Source: Castellaniella hirudinis (GTDB lineage: Bacteria > Pseudomonadota > Gammaproteobacteria > Burkholderiales > Burkholderiaceae_B). From it: a DNA stretch of 64,000 bases. Positions 1 through 8,342 of the stretch are shown here, piece by piece. The notes under the pieces were generated by a model. The model was not told the DNA's origin. It saw only the letters and a program-made list of their open reading frames with translations, and did not search any database. The translations under genes and the position numbers were made by a program. The stretch is taken from the NCBI RefSeq assembly GCF_042651965.1, contig NZ_JBHSDY010000002.1, positions 186,001 to 250,000 on the forward strand, read 5' to 3'. The number at the start of each line of letters is the position of its first letter. Within the stretch, counting starts at the first letter, position 1.

Positions 1-26
1 CCCCGGACCTGAAATACACTGACCTC

Positions 27-836
27 ATGCCGAACATGCCCTCTACGTCATCACTCGAACTCAGCACGACTCTCAGCCTGCGCAGCGGCGACCAAAGCTG
101 GGGCACGGAACGGCGCATGGCCCTGCTGGCGGCCATCGGCACCGAAGGCTCGATCAGCGCGGCGGCGCGCAAAGTCGGACTCAGCTACAAGGCGGCCTGG
201 GACGCAGTGGACCTGATGAACAGCCTGGCCGGCGATCTGCTGGTCGAGCGCGTCACGGGCGGCAAACGCGGCGGCGGCGCGCATCTGACCGAGCGGGCGC
301 GCGAACTGATCGCCTGGTATCAGGCGGCGCAGGCGGAACATCAGCGCTTCATGGAAAACCTGACGCGTGTGGGCCCCAACGGCGCCCGCCATCTGGATCT
401 GCTGCATCACATGACGCTGCAGACTTCGGCCCGCAACTGCTACGAGGGCACCATCGGCGCCATCGAGTCCGGCCGCATCAATGACCGCATCCGGCTGGAC
501 CTGGGCGAAGGCGTGTCCCTGAATGCCACGCTGACCCACGCCAGCACCGAACGGCTGGGCCTGGCCGAAGGCCGGCGCGCCCTGGCATTCCTGAAAGCCC
601 AGGCCGTACGCATCCGCCCGCAGGCGGCCAGCGCCGCGGATCTGAACCTCTGGACCGGTCTCATCGACCATCGCACGGATGACGACACGCTGGCGGAGAT
701 CAGCCTGGACATCAACGCCAAGGTCCGCATCACCGGGCTGGCCGCCCCCGGCGCCCCTCGCGGCAGCCTGCTGGCCGGCACCACCGCCACGGCCTGTTTC
801 CAGGCCGCCGACGTGCTGATCGGGACGCTGGATTGA
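27..836 (+). CDS. modE: ModE-type molybdate-responsive transcriptional regulator
   Basis: This is a DNA-binding regulator that senses molybdate and normally represses the molybdate transporter genes. Residues of about 20-120 form the ModE winged-helix domain (GSISAAARKVGLSYKAAWDA is the helix-turn-helix). The rest holds two TOBE/Mop molybdate-binding modules (about 133-196 and 203-268), the first with the typical SARN motif. The 269-aa length fits full-length ModE. It lies head-on to modC, with 9 bp between the stop codons, and its likely target site is upstream of modA at 3123-3146. A TACACT hexamer at 15-20 ends six bases before the ATG, so the message may be leaderless. Identification is secure. 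Confidence 0.93.
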   Translation: MPNMPSTSSLELSTTLSLRSGDQSWGTERRMALLAAIGTEGSISAAARKVGLSYKAAWDAVDLMNSLAGDLLVERVTGGKRGGGAHLTERARELIAWYQAAQAEHQRFMENLTRVGPNGARHLDLLHHMTLQTSARNCYEGTIGAIESGRINDRIRLDLGEGVSLNATLTHASTERLGLAEGRRALAFLKAQAVRIRPQAASAADLNLWTGLIDHRTDDDTLAEISLDINAKVRITGLAAPGAPRGSLLAGTTATACFQAADVLIGTLD

Positions 837-845
837 GGCGACGCC

Positions 846-1544
846 TCAGGCCCCTACGACCCGCTCAACCTGCTCCGCACTCCCCTGAATTTCCCCGTGG
901 GCGATGTGGAACACCTCATCCGCCAGCGCCTGGACATCGGCCTGGTCATGCGTGATCAGCACGGTCGGGATGTCGATGTCACGCTGCAGTTGCGCCAGTT
1001 CTTCCCGCATCCGCACCCGCAGGCCGGTGTCCAGGGCCGACAGGGGCTCGTCCAGCAGCAACAGGCCCGGATCGGTCGATAGCGCGCGCGCCAGAGCCAC
1101 GCGCTGACGCTGGCCGCCCGACAATTCGGCCGGATAACGGTCCAGCAGCGTGGTCAGGCCGAAGGCCCGCACCCAGCGCTGCGCCGGCTCCGGCAGATCG
1201 CGGCGGCCGTGCAGGTTCAACCACCCCCGCCGCAGGCCAAAGCCGATGTTCTGCCGCACCGTCAGGTGGGGAAACAGCGCATAGTCCTGGAACAGATAGG
1301 CCAGCCGCCGGGCGCGCGGCGGCACGTCCACCCCCGCCCCGGCATCGAACAGGACACGGCCGGCGACCTCGATCCGGCCCCGGTCCGGGCGCAACAGCCC
1401 CGCAATGGCCTGCATCGTCAGACTCTTGCCCGACCCCGACGGGCCGAACAGCGCCACGCGCCGGGCATCGGTGCGCCAGCGCGGCCGCAGCAGGAAACCC
1501 TCATCGCCGCCGACGCGGCATTCGATCTCGACGGACAGACTCAT
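846..1544 (-). CDS. modC: Molybdate ABC transporter ATP-binding protein, short form without TOBE domain
   Basis: This is the ATPase that powers molybdate import through ModB. It shows Walker A (GPSGSGKS), the signature LSGGQRQR, Walker B (LLLLDEP) and the switch histidine (LITHD). I place the start at 1544 because that ATG overlaps the modB stop as ATGA, which indicates translational coupling; the reading frame is open further upstream, but only within modB. The product is 232 aa, whereas classical ModC is about 350 aa with a C-terminal TOBE domain. That regulatory molybdate-binding domain is missing here, though ModE in the same locus carries two. Order on the minus strand is modA-modB-modC. 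Confidence 0.92.
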   Translation of the reverse strand: MSLSVEIECRVGGDEGFLLRPRWRTDARRVALFGPSGSGKSLTMQAIAGLLRPDRGRIEVAGRVLFDAGAGVDVPPRARRLAYLFQDYALFPHLTVRQNIGFGLRRGWLNLHGRRDLPEPAQRWVRAFGLTTLLDRYPAELSGGQRQRVALARALSTDPGLLLLDEPLSALDTGLRVRMREELAQLQRDIDIPTVLITHDQADVQALADEVFHIAHGEIQGSAEQVERVVGA

Positions 1545-2239
1545 GACGCACTCCGGCGCGCGGACCGTCCCTGGCGACCGCCGCGCCCGCCGGGCATCAG
1601 CCAGGACGCCAGGCACAGGATCACGACGCAGGTCACCGACGTGACCAGCACCAGGACGTTGGCCGTGTCGTCATTGCCGGCCTGGACCGCCTCGTAGATG
1701 GCGATCGACAGGGTCTGCGTGCGCCCTGGAATATTGCCGGCCACCATCAGCGTTGCGCCGAATTCGCCCAGCGCGCGCGCAAAGGCCAGCAAGACCCCGG
1801 CCAGAATGCCGCGCATCGCCAGCGGCAGGCTGACGCGGAAGAACACGGCGGCCGGCGACACCCCCAGCACGGCAGCAGCCTGCTCCAGGCGGTGGTCCAC
1901 GTCCAGAAACGCCGCGCGCGCAGCCTTCAGCACCATCGGAAACGCCACCACGGCGGCGGCCACCACCGCGCCCTGCCAGGTAAAGACCAGCTCGATCCCA
2001 TACGACTGCAGCCACTCACCCAGCCAGCCGCGGCGGCCGAACAGCACCAGCAGGTAATAGCCGGTCACCGTGGGCGGCAGCACCATGGGCAGGGTCAGAA
2101 AGGCGTCGACCACGTCGCACCAGTGCGAAGACCAGCGCGACAGCCCCCAGGCCACCGCAATCCCGCCGATCGTCGCCAGCACGGTCGCCCAGCCGGCGAC
2201 TTTCAGCGACAGCAGCAAGGGGACCCAGATACCGTCCAT
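1541..2239 (-). CDS. modB: Molybdate ABC transporter permease
   Basis: This is the inner-membrane channel subunit of the molybdate importer. It is 232 aa, rich in hydrophobic helices, and carries the EAA-type coupling loop (EQAAAVLGVSPAAVFFRVSLPLA) and the conserved region ARALGEFGATLMVAGNIPGRT that is typical of ModB/CysT permeases. The stop overlaps the modC start by four bases. The modA stop lies 44 bp upstream, so the three genes form one operon. Length and motifs agree with the family. Confidence 0.93.
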   Translation of the reverse strand: MDGIWVPLLLSLKVAGWATVLATIGGIAVAWGLSRWSSHWCDVVDAFLTLPMVLPPTVTGYYLLVLFGRRGWLGEWLQSYGIELVFTWQGAVVAAAVVAFPMVLKAARAAFLDVDHRLEQAAAVLGVSPAAVFFRVSLPLAMRGILAGVLLAFARALGEFGATLMVAGNIPGRTQTLSIAIYEAVQAGNDDTANVLVLVTSVTCVVILCLASWLMPGGRGGRQGRSARRSAS

Positions 2240-2283
2240 TGAAACGACCCGCCCTGTTTCAGATCAGACTGAGGCCGGCCTGC

Positions 2284-3033
2284 TTACGGCTTGGCGAAGC
2301 CATAGCGGGCCAGCACGGCCTGGCCGTCGGCCGACATCACGAACTTCAGGAAATCCGCGGCCTCCGGCGCACGGCCGTCGCGCTGGACCAGGGCGATCGG
2401 GTAGACCACCGGCGTGGGCGTCTCGATGGCCTGGACGACCTTGACCTTGTCCTTCATGATCGCGGCGTCGGTGGCGAAGACGAAGCCGGCATCGACCTCG
2501 CCGCGCTCCACATAGCTGAGCACCTGGCGCACGTTCTCGCCCAGGATCTCATGCGCCTTGACCGTGTCCCAGGCGCCGGCCTTTTCCAGGGCGGCCTGGG
2601 TGTAGCGGCCCACCGGCACAGAGGCCGGATTGCCCAGCGCGATGCGCGTCACGCCGTCCTTCTTCAGGTCGGCCAGCGACGCGATGCCGCGCGGATTGTC
2701 GGCCGGCACCACCAGCACGACTTCGTTGCGCACGAAATTCACCCGGGTCGCGGGATCCACGGCCTTGGCGGCCTCGGCCTTGTCCATGGCCTTCTGGTCC
2801 GCCGAAGCGAACACGTCGGCGGGCGCGCCTTCGGTGATCTGGCGCAACACCACATCCGACGCGCCGAAGGTCGTCAGCACCTTGGTCCCCGGGTGGGCGG
2901 TTTCGTATTGCGTCGCCAGTTCCTTGAACGCATTGGTCAGGCTGGCAGCCGCCGACACCAGGACTTCACCGGCGAAGGCCGGCATCACCATGCTGGTCAG
3001 GGCGCACGCGGCCACCCAGGTACGAATCTTCAT
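2284..3033 (-). CDS. modA: Molybdate ABC transporter periplasmic binding protein
   Basis: This is the periplasmic receptor that hands molybdate (or tungstate) to ModBC. A classical signal peptide covers residues 1-21 and ends ...VMPAFA before GEVLVSAAASL. The mature protein starts with the ModA hallmark VSAAASLTNAFKEL and contains GASDVVLRQI and the LSYVERGEVDAGFVFATDA ligand-binding segment. It is 249 aa, the normal length. A good ribosome site (AAAGGAG) precedes the ATG. It is the first gene of modABC and has a ModE-like operator about 90 bp upstream. Confidence 0.94.
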   Translation of the reverse strand: MKIRTWVAACALTSMVMPAFAGEVLVSAAASLTNAFKELATQYETAHPGTKVLTTFGASDVVLRQITEGAPADVFASADQKAMDKAEAAKAVDPATRVNFVRNEVVLVVPADNPRGIASLADLKKDGVTRIALGNPASVPVGRYTQAALEKAGAWDTVKAHEILGENVRQVLSYVERGEVDAGFVFATDAAIMKDKVKVVQAIETPTPVVYPIALVQRDGRAPEAADFLKFVMSADGQAVLARYGFAKP

Positions 3034-3122
3034 GCAGAGCTCCTTTGGTTTCGATCTTCGTCATCGTCACAGTCCGCCCGGTCCCGGGATCCGGGAAGAC
3101 ACCGGGCAGGCAAGGCGTTCAT

Positions 3123-3146
3123 CGTAATATATATAGGTATATTCCG
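3123..3146. promoter_or_regulatory. Probable ModE operator upstream of modA
   Basis: The sequence reads CGTAATATA, six bases, then TATATTCCG. The halves form a 9-bp dyad with one mismatch and closely match the known enterobacterial ModE box (CG-N-TATATA, spacer of about 6, TATATA-N-CG). It lies about 90 bp upstream of the modA ATG and overlaps AT-rich -10-like sequence in otherwise GC-rich DNA. This fits repression of modABC by the ModE encoded at 27-836. Confidence 0.75.
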
Positions 3147-3189
3147 CTATTCAGTCTGCGTGATGATTGATATTGGACAAGCGCGCCCG

Positions 3190-3225
3190 CCTCGCGGCCT
3201 GCGTGCCGCCCGGATCCGTCAGGCG
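3190..3225. repeat. Dispersed 36-bp intergenic repeat, copy 1
   Basis: The segment starting CCTCGCGGCCTGC recurs at 55411-55446 with four mismatches over 36 bp. Both copies lie in the leader of a housekeeping gene (xerD here, pcnB there) and just upstream of a TAAAAT hexamer. It may be part of a larger repetitive intergenic element. Confidence 0.6.
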
Positions 3226-3227
3226 GG

Positions 3228-3233
3228 TAAAAT
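3228..3233 (+). promoter_or_regulatory. -10-like hexamer directly before xerD
   Basis: TAAAAT ends six bases before the xerD ATG (3240). No ribosome site fits between them, so transcription could begin at or next to the start codon. No clear -35 box is seen. Confidence 0.4.
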
Positions 3234-3239
3234 CCCTCC

Positions 3240-4169
3240 ATGCCCAAGACGGACGCCCTTGCAAAACGGGCGCAGCCCTCCCCCTTCCCGACGATCGACA
3301 CTTTCCTGGACGCCTTGTGGCTGGAGGACGGTCTGGCGGACAACACCCTCGCCGCCTACCGGCGTGACCTGAGCGCCTTCGGCACGTGGCTGCGCACCGC
3401 GCATGGCCGTCCGCCCGAAGCCGCTCGGCAGGAAGACATCCAGGCCTGGCTGGCCGCCCAGCACCGGCAGACCAAGGCCAGCACCGCCAACCGTCGCCTG
3501 GCGGCCCTGCGGCGCTTCTTTCTATGGGCGATGCGGCGCGGCCTGTGCGCCGAAGACCCCTGCCTGGGCCTGCGCAGCGCCCGGCAGCCCGCCCGCTTCC
3601 CCAAGACCCTGTCCGAAGCCCAGGTCGAAGCCCTGCTGGCCGCGCCGGACGTGGACGCCACGCTGGGCCTGCGCGACCGCGCCATGCTGGAAACCCTGTA
3701 CGCCACCGGCCTGCGCGTCAGCGAACTGGTCGGCCTGGCCGTCCAGGACCTGAGCCTGAGCGACGGCGTGGTGCGCGTCGTCATGGGCAAGGGAGGCAAA
3801 GACCGCCTGGTGCCCCTGGGCGCCGAGGCCCTGCACTGGATCGAGCGCCACCTGCGCGAAAGCCGGCCCGCCATCCTGGGCGCGCGCCCCTGCGACGCCC
3901 TGTTCGTCACCGCCCGGGGCGCCGCCATGACGCGCCAGGCCTTCTGGCTGCTGATCAAGAAATACGCCCTGCAGGCCGATATCCGCGTGCCCCTGTCGCC
4001 CCACGTCCTGCGCCACGCCTTCGCCACCCACCTGCTGAACCACGGCGCCGACCTGCGCGTCGTGCAAATGCTGCTGGGCCATGCGGACATCTCCACCACC
4101 CAGATCTACACCCACGTCGCCCGCGAACGCCTCAAGACCCTGCACGCGCAACACCATCCGCGCGCGTGA
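3240..4169 (+). CDS. xerD: Site-specific tyrosine recombinase XerD
   Basis: With XerC this resolves chromosome dimers at dif near the end of replication. Residues of about 15-100 are the SAM-like core-binding domain. The catalytic domain shows R159 (ATGLRVSELVGL), the beta-hairpin lysine (GKGGKDR, about 184-187), H255/R258 (SPHVLRHAFATH), H281 (LLGHADI) and the nucleophile Y290 (STTQIYTHV). The 309-aa length and tight family motifs make it a housekeeping XerD rather than a phage integrase. The 70-bp leader has no Shine-Dalgarno sequence. It is followed by the deacylase gene in the same direction, 25 bp away. Confidence 0.92.
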   Translation: MPKTDALAKRAQPSPFPTIDTFLDALWLEDGLADNTLAAYRRDLSAFGTWLRTAHGRPPEAARQEDIQAWLAAQHRQTKASTANRRLAALRRFFLWAMRRGLCAEDPCLGLRSARQPARFPKTLSEAQVEALLAAPDVDATLGLRDRAMLETLYATGLRVSELVGLAVQDLSLSDGVVRVVMGKGGKDRLVPLGAEALHWIERHLRESRPAILGARPCDALFVTARGAAMTRQAFWLLIKKYALQADIRVPLSPHVLRHAFATHLLNHGADLRVVQMLLGHADISTTQIYTHVARERLKTLHAQHHPRA

Positions 4170-4194
4170 GAGGCCGCACCCGCAAGGATTCCCC

Positions 4195-4707
4195 ATGTCC
4201 AAGATCAAACACACCTCCGAGACCCCTGCGACCCACTGGCTACGGCAGCAGAAGATCCCCTTTGGCGAGCACCCTTACGATTACGTCGATCACGGCGGCG
4301 CGCGCGAGGCCGCCAGCCAGTTGGGGGTGCCGCTGCATCAGGTCGCCAAGACGCTGATCATGGAAGACGAGCAGGCCCGGCCGCTGGTCGTGCTGATGCA
4401 CGGCGACTGCGAGGTGTCCACCAAGAACCTGGCCCGCCAGACCGGGGCCAAGAAGATCGCGCCCTGCTCGCCCGACACGGCGCAGCGGCATTCGGGCTAT
4501 CAGGTCGGCGGCACCTCGCCCTTTGCGACGCGCAAGCGCATGCCCGTCTGGGTCGAGGCCGGCCTGCTGGATTACGACACGGTGTACCTGAACGGCGGAC
4601 GGCGGGGCTACCTGATCAGCGTGGCGTCCAGTGTGCTCAGCGGGGCGCTGGGCGCCAAGCCCGTGACGGTGGCTTTGGGCGACGAAGGGCAAGCGCCCGG
4701 GGCCTAA
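4195..4707 (+). CDS. ybaK: YbaK/EbsC family Cys-tRNA(Pro)/aminoacyl-tRNA deacylase
   Basis: YbaK-type proteins hydrolyse mischarged Cys-tRNA(Pro) in the cytoplasm. The 170-aa product shows the family pattern: an N-terminal THWLRQQKIPF helix, AASQLGVPLHQVAKTL, the conserved lysine-containing KTLIM segment and GGTSPFATRKRMPVW, which matches the GG-x-SPxG-type loop. I place the start at 4195 because homology begins there. Its TAA stop (4705-4707) overlaps the convergent amidase stop. It probably shares transcription with xerD. Confidence 0.87.
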   Translation: MSKIKHTSETPATHWLRQQKIPFGEHPYDYVDHGGAREAASQLGVPLHQVAKTLIMEDEQARPLVVLMHGDCEVSTKNLARQTGAKKIAPCSPDTAQRHSGYQVGGTSPFATRKRMPVWVEAGLLDYDTVYLNGGRRGYLISVASSVLSGALGAKPVTVALGDEGQAPGA

Positions 4708-5993
4708 GCGCCGCCCGACAGGCGCCGCTCGGCCCAGCGGGCCAGACCCAGCAGTTGCTCGTCCCGACCCGGCGCGCCCACCCACTGGATGCCCAGGGGC
4801 AGGCCCGAAGCCCCCATGGCCGTGGGCAATGCCAGACACGGCAGCCCCAGCAAGGTCCAGGCGCGGTTCATGACGGAATCGCCCGCATGGCTCAACGTCG
4901 CCGGCGCCTGTCCGCAGGCGCTGTAGGTCAGGATGGCATCGTACTGGGCGAATACCCGGTCCAATTGCCGGCGGCCCCAGGCCGCCCGGTCCAGGGCCTG
5001 ACGATAATCCGCCCAGGCATGCGACCAGCCGCGCGCCAGGCGCCCTCTCAGGGCGGGACTGAGCAGATCCGGATGAGCGTGCTGCTCCGGCAGCAGGGCG
5101 CGGGCCGCCTCGAACTCCATCACCAAGGCCTGGTCGCTCGCCAGATGCTCCAGTGCCTCGGGCAGCTCGACCCTGGACAGGCGCGCGCCGGCCGCCGCCA
5201 GCCGCTCGGCCGCCTCGTGCAGGTGCGCGACGGCGTCGGCCTGGGCATGAGCTTGCAGAAACCCAGGACAGAAGGCTATCCTCGGACCATGCACCGACAC
5301 TGCCGACGCCGCCGGCATCGACAAGGGACGGTAGGCCAGGACACCGGCCAGCAAGGCCACGTCATCGACGCTGCGGGCCATCAGGCCGATGGTATCCAGG
5401 GATTCGGCCACGGACTTCAGGCCGGCGCGATTGATCAGGCCAAACGAAGGCTTGAAACCGACGATGCCGCAATAGGCCGCGGGACGGATCGTGGAACCGC
5501 CGGTTTGCGTGGCCAGGGCCAGGGGCACCATCTGCGCGGCCACGGCGGCGGCCGAACCGCTGGACGAGCCTCCGGGCGTGTGATCCGGGTGGTGCGGGTT
5601 GCGCGTGGACGCGGGCGTGACGTAGGCGAACTCCGAGGTCGCGGTCTTGCCCAGAATGATGGCGCCCGCCCGGCGGGCGGCCGCCACGCAGGCGGCGTCC
5701 AGCCCGGGACGCGCACCGGCATGGATGGGGGACTGGCAGCGCGTGGGGAAACCCTGGACGTCCAGCACGTCCTTCACCCCCAGCGGCAGGCCATGCAAGG
5801 GACGCGTGGCGGGCAGGCGGTCGCAGGCGCGGGCCTGTTCCAGGGCCTGGCTCGCCTGGACCTCGACCCAGGCATGCAGATGCGGCTCCCGCTCGGCGAT
5901 GCGCTCCAGGCACGCGGACACCAGGCGTTCGCTGGTCAGGGTTCCGGCGCGCAAGGCCGCCAGGGCCTGCGTGGCCGTCAATGCGATCGGCAT
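4704..5993 (-). CDS. Amidase of the amidase-signature family
   Basis: This amide hydrolase uses a Ser-cisSer-Lys triad. The lysine is in LPLGVKDVLDV, the cis-serine lies in the glycine/serine-rich GGSSSGSAAAVAA, and the nucleophilic serine is in TQTGGSTIRPA. The length is 429 aa from the ATG at 5993, which has GGGAG before it and directly follows the deacetylase gene (13-bp gap). The substrate cannot be read from sequence; family members include allophanate, ureide and aryl-amide hydrolases. As the last gene of the operon beginning with dctP, it likely splits an amide or ureide intermediate. Its stop overlaps the stop of the convergent deacylase gene. Confidence 0.85.
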   Translation of the reverse strand: MPIALTATQALAALRAGTLTSERLVSACLERIAEREPHLHAWVEVQASQALEQARACDRLPATRPLHGLPLGVKDVLDVQGFPTRCQSPIHAGARPGLDAACVAAARRAGAIILGKTATSEFAYVTPASTRNPHHPDHTPGGSSSGSAAAVAAQMVPLALATQTGGSTIRPAAYCGIVGFKPSFGLINRAGLKSVAESLDTIGLMARSVDDVALLAGVLAYRPLSMPAASAVSVHGPRIAFCPGFLQAHAQADAVAHLHEAAERLAAAGARLSRVELPEALEHLASDQALVMEFEAARALLPEQHAHPDLLSPALRGRLARGWSHAWADYRQALDRAAWGRRQLDRVFAQYDAILTYSACGQAPATLSHAGDSVMNRAWTLLGLPCLALPTAMGASGLPLGIQWVGAPGRDEQLLGLARWAERRLSGGA

Positions 5994-6006
5994 GGCGGAC
6001 TCCCGG

Positions 6007-6906
6007 TCAGGCAGGCGGATGCAGGCGATGCCAGTGCCGGGCGATATCGATGCGCCGGCAGATCCAGACATGCTCATGCTGACGGACATAGTCCAGGAAC
6101 CGGGCGAGGCCGGCCGCCCGGCCCGGATGGCCGACCAGCCGCATGTGCAGCCCCACCGACATCATGCGAGGCTGCTCCCGGCCTTCTTCGTAGAGCATGT
6201 CGAAGGAATCGCGCAGGAACGTGAAGAAGTCCTCGGCGGTGGCGATGCCGCTGCGCACGAACTTGCCGTCGTTGTGCGCCTGGGTATAGGGGATGACCAG
6301 CCGGTGCTCGCCGTCCGCCATCCGGACCCAATACGGCAGTTCGTCCGCATAGCTGTCCGAGTCGTACAGAAACCCGCCGTGCTCGGCCAGCAGGCTGCGG
6401 GTATGTTCCGTCGGCGCATAGCGGCAGTACCAGCCCGCCGGTCGCTCCCCCAGGCTTTTTTCCAGCGAGGCGACCGCGCGGGCGATGTCATGCGCTTCCT
6501 GTTCCCGGGTCCGGCCCTGGGGCGGCGTCCAGCGCCAGCCATGGCTGCACACGTCGTAGCCGGCCTCGCGGATGGCCTGCGCCACGGCGGGATTGCGCTC
6601 CAGCGCCAGGGCGCAGGCAAACACGGTGGCAGGCATCCGGCGTTCGCGCAGCAGGCGCAGGATGCGCCAGATGCCGACGCGGCTGCCGTACTCGAACATC
6701 GATTCGGCGGCCATGTCCCGTCCCGGCAGGCCGCTGCTGCTGACTTCCGTCAGGCCCAGCTCGGATCGCGCGTCGCCGTCGGGATACGAGGCTTCCGAAC
6801 CCTCTTCGTAATTCAGGACGATGTTCAGTGCCAGGCGCGCGTCGCCCGGCCAGCGGGGATCGGGCGGCTTGCCGGCGTATCCCACGAAATCGCGTTGGTT
6901 CGTCAT
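6007..6906 (-). CDS. Polysaccharide deacetylase-fold protein of the PuuE/allantoinase-like type
   Basis: The 299-aa protein begins with RDFVGYAGKPPDPRWPGDARLALNIVLNYEEG and contains SHGWRW and HRLVIPYTQAHND, which are characteristic of the metal-dependent NodB-fold family that includes the cofactor-independent allantoinase PuuE. In known members it opens a cyclic ureide ring in purine breakdown. The start overlaps the upstream gene as ATGA (6903-6906). Together with the AllA homologue three genes up the operon, this points to ureide catabolism. The exact substrate is inferred. Confidence 0.82.
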   Translation of the reverse strand: MTNQRDFVGYAGKPPDPRWPGDARLALNIVLNYEEGSEASYPDGDARSELGLTEVSSSGLPGRDMAAESMFEYGSRVGIWRILRLLRERRMPATVFACALALERNPAVAQAIREAGYDVCSHGWRWTPPQGRTREQEAHDIARAVASLEKSLGERPAGWYCRYAPTEHTRSLLAEHGGFLYDSDSYADELPYWVRMADGEHRLVIPYTQAHNDGKFVRSGIATAEDFFTFLRDSFDMLYEEGREQPRMMSVGLHMRLVGHPGRAAGLARFLDYVRQHEHVWICRRIDIARHWHRLHPPA

Positions 6907-8342
6907 GTCTTCCTTGTGGCAGAAAGGCCGGCGTCGTCCACACGGACGCCGGCCAGGTCCCAGTAGCTCAGCGGGTGCGCCCGGAAGCCGCTCACGCCAG
7001 GCCGCGTTCCCGCCAGCGTATCCGATCCGTAGAGCACGATCACCGGCACGTCCCTGGCCAGAATCTCTTGCGCAGCGGCATACAGGCGGTCCCGCTCTAC
7101 GGGGTCGACGGCATGCCGTGCCTGCGCGACCAGTTCGTCCAGCGCCGGATTGCTGTAGCCCGTGCTGTTGAAACTGCCCCCGGTGCAGAACTCACGGGAA
7201 AACAGCATGTCCGCATGGGCGCGCGTGCCCATGCCCTGGAAGGCGATCTGCCAGTCCGTGTCGCAATAGACCATCGGCCACCAGGGCGGATCGTCGTAGC
7301 CGCGCATGTCCAGGCGCAGGCCCAGGGGTTCCAGCATGGCGCCCACGTCGCCCGCCACAGCGGGCATGGGCGACACCCGGGTCATGACGCCTTGCAGGAT
7401 CTCGCTCCCGCCCGCCGCCGAAGACCGATCACCCGCCGGACGGGCCGCCTCCGCCGGCACGGGCGCATGATCCTCGCCCCAGACCGCCGACGTGGCCCGG
7501 CCGTGGGGGCCCGCATACCGCTCGACCAAGGCCTGGCGGTCCAGGGCGCGCGCCACTGCGCGGCGACGTTCCGGGTCATCGAAAGGCGGGCGGCGGCAAT
7601 TCATGGCCAGCGTCAGCCGCGTGCTGGAACGCGCGTGCGTGATGGCCGCCAGGCCCGCATCGCGCAGACGCCCGGCCTCGGCCGCGGGCACGACCTCCAT
7701 GACGTCGAAGTCGCCGGATTCGATCAGCCGGGTGCGCGCGCCCCCGTCCGGCGCCCAGGTGACGAGCAGTTCGTCCACGTGGATGTCGTCGGCGTTCCAG
7801 TAATCCGCAAAGCGCTGCAGACGCAGATGGCTGCCGCGCACCCATTCGACCAGACGGAAGGCGCCCGCGCCGCAGGGTTGCAATGCAGTGTCCGCCACGA
7901 GATGGCAGCGGCCCGCCAGGTGGTGCAGAAAGGCGGGCCAGGGCCGGTGCAGTTCGAACACCACCTCGTGGTCGTTCAGGGCGCGCACGGCGCGCAGCGG
8001 CTCGAAATCCCGGGGCAGCACCGACCCCGTGCGCGAATCGAGGATCCGCTCGAAATTCCAGACGACGCTCCGGGCATCCACGGCGCTGCCGTCGTGGAAA
8101 CGCAGGCCCTCGCGCAAGATGAAGCGGTAGACGCACTGATCATCCGACACGCGCCAGGCACTCGCCAGTTCCGGCTGGATCTGCATCTCGTGATCGAGAC
8201 GGACCAGATTGGGGCAGATCAGCTTGAGCACCGGCGTGGCGGCGCTGGAATCGGACAGGCGGGTGTTCGGATCCAGCGACACCATCTCGTGCAGGCTGAC
8301 GAGGCGCAGGCGCCGCGCGTCCCCCACGTCACTCTTGAGCAC
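6903..8342 (-). CDS. Family 5 solute-binding-like protein (SBP_bac_5) lacking a signal peptide
   Basis: The 479-aa product aligns with dipeptide/nickel binding proteins: SLHEMVSLDPNT, ELASAWRVSDDQCVYRFILREGLRFHDGSAVDARSVVWNFERIL, and a late YSNPALDELVAQAR segment. These are normally periplasmic receptors of ABC importers. The start is a GTG (8342) with a strong AGGAGGT site and overlaps allA by 14 bp. No signal peptide or lipobox follows it, and no ABC permease or ATPase genes are nearby. It could be a cytoplasmic ligand sensor, as the C-terminal half of SgrR is, or a decayed receptor. The central part is also shorter than usual (about 530 aa in the family). Confidence 0.75.
   Translation of the reverse strand: MLKSDVGDARRLRLVSLHEMVSLDPNTRLSDSSAATPVLKLICPNLVRLDHEMQIQPELASAWRVSDDQCVYRFILREGLRFHDGSAVDARSVVWNFERILDSRTGSVLPRDFEPLRAVRALNDHEVVFELHRPWPAFLHHLAGRCHLVADTALQPCGAGAFRLVEWVRGSHLRLQRFADYWNADDIHVDELLVTWAPDGGARTRLIESGDFDVMEVVPAAEAGRLRDAGLAAITHARSSTRLTLAMNCRRPPFDDPERRRAVARALDRQALVERYAGPHGRATSAVWGEDHAPVPAEAARPAGDRSSAAGGSEILQGVMTRVSPMPAVAGDVGAMLEPLGLRLDMRGYDDPPWWPMVYCDTDWQIAFQGMGTRAHADMLFSREFCTGGSFNSTGYSNPALDELVAQARHAVDPVERDRLYAAAQEILARDVPVIVLYGSDTLAGTRPGVSGFRAHPLSYWDLAGVRVDDAGLSATRKT

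Noticed and set aside
3240..4169. Phage or integron integrase
   Set aside because: Length, full XerD motifs and housekeeping neighbours indicate the chromosomal XerD.
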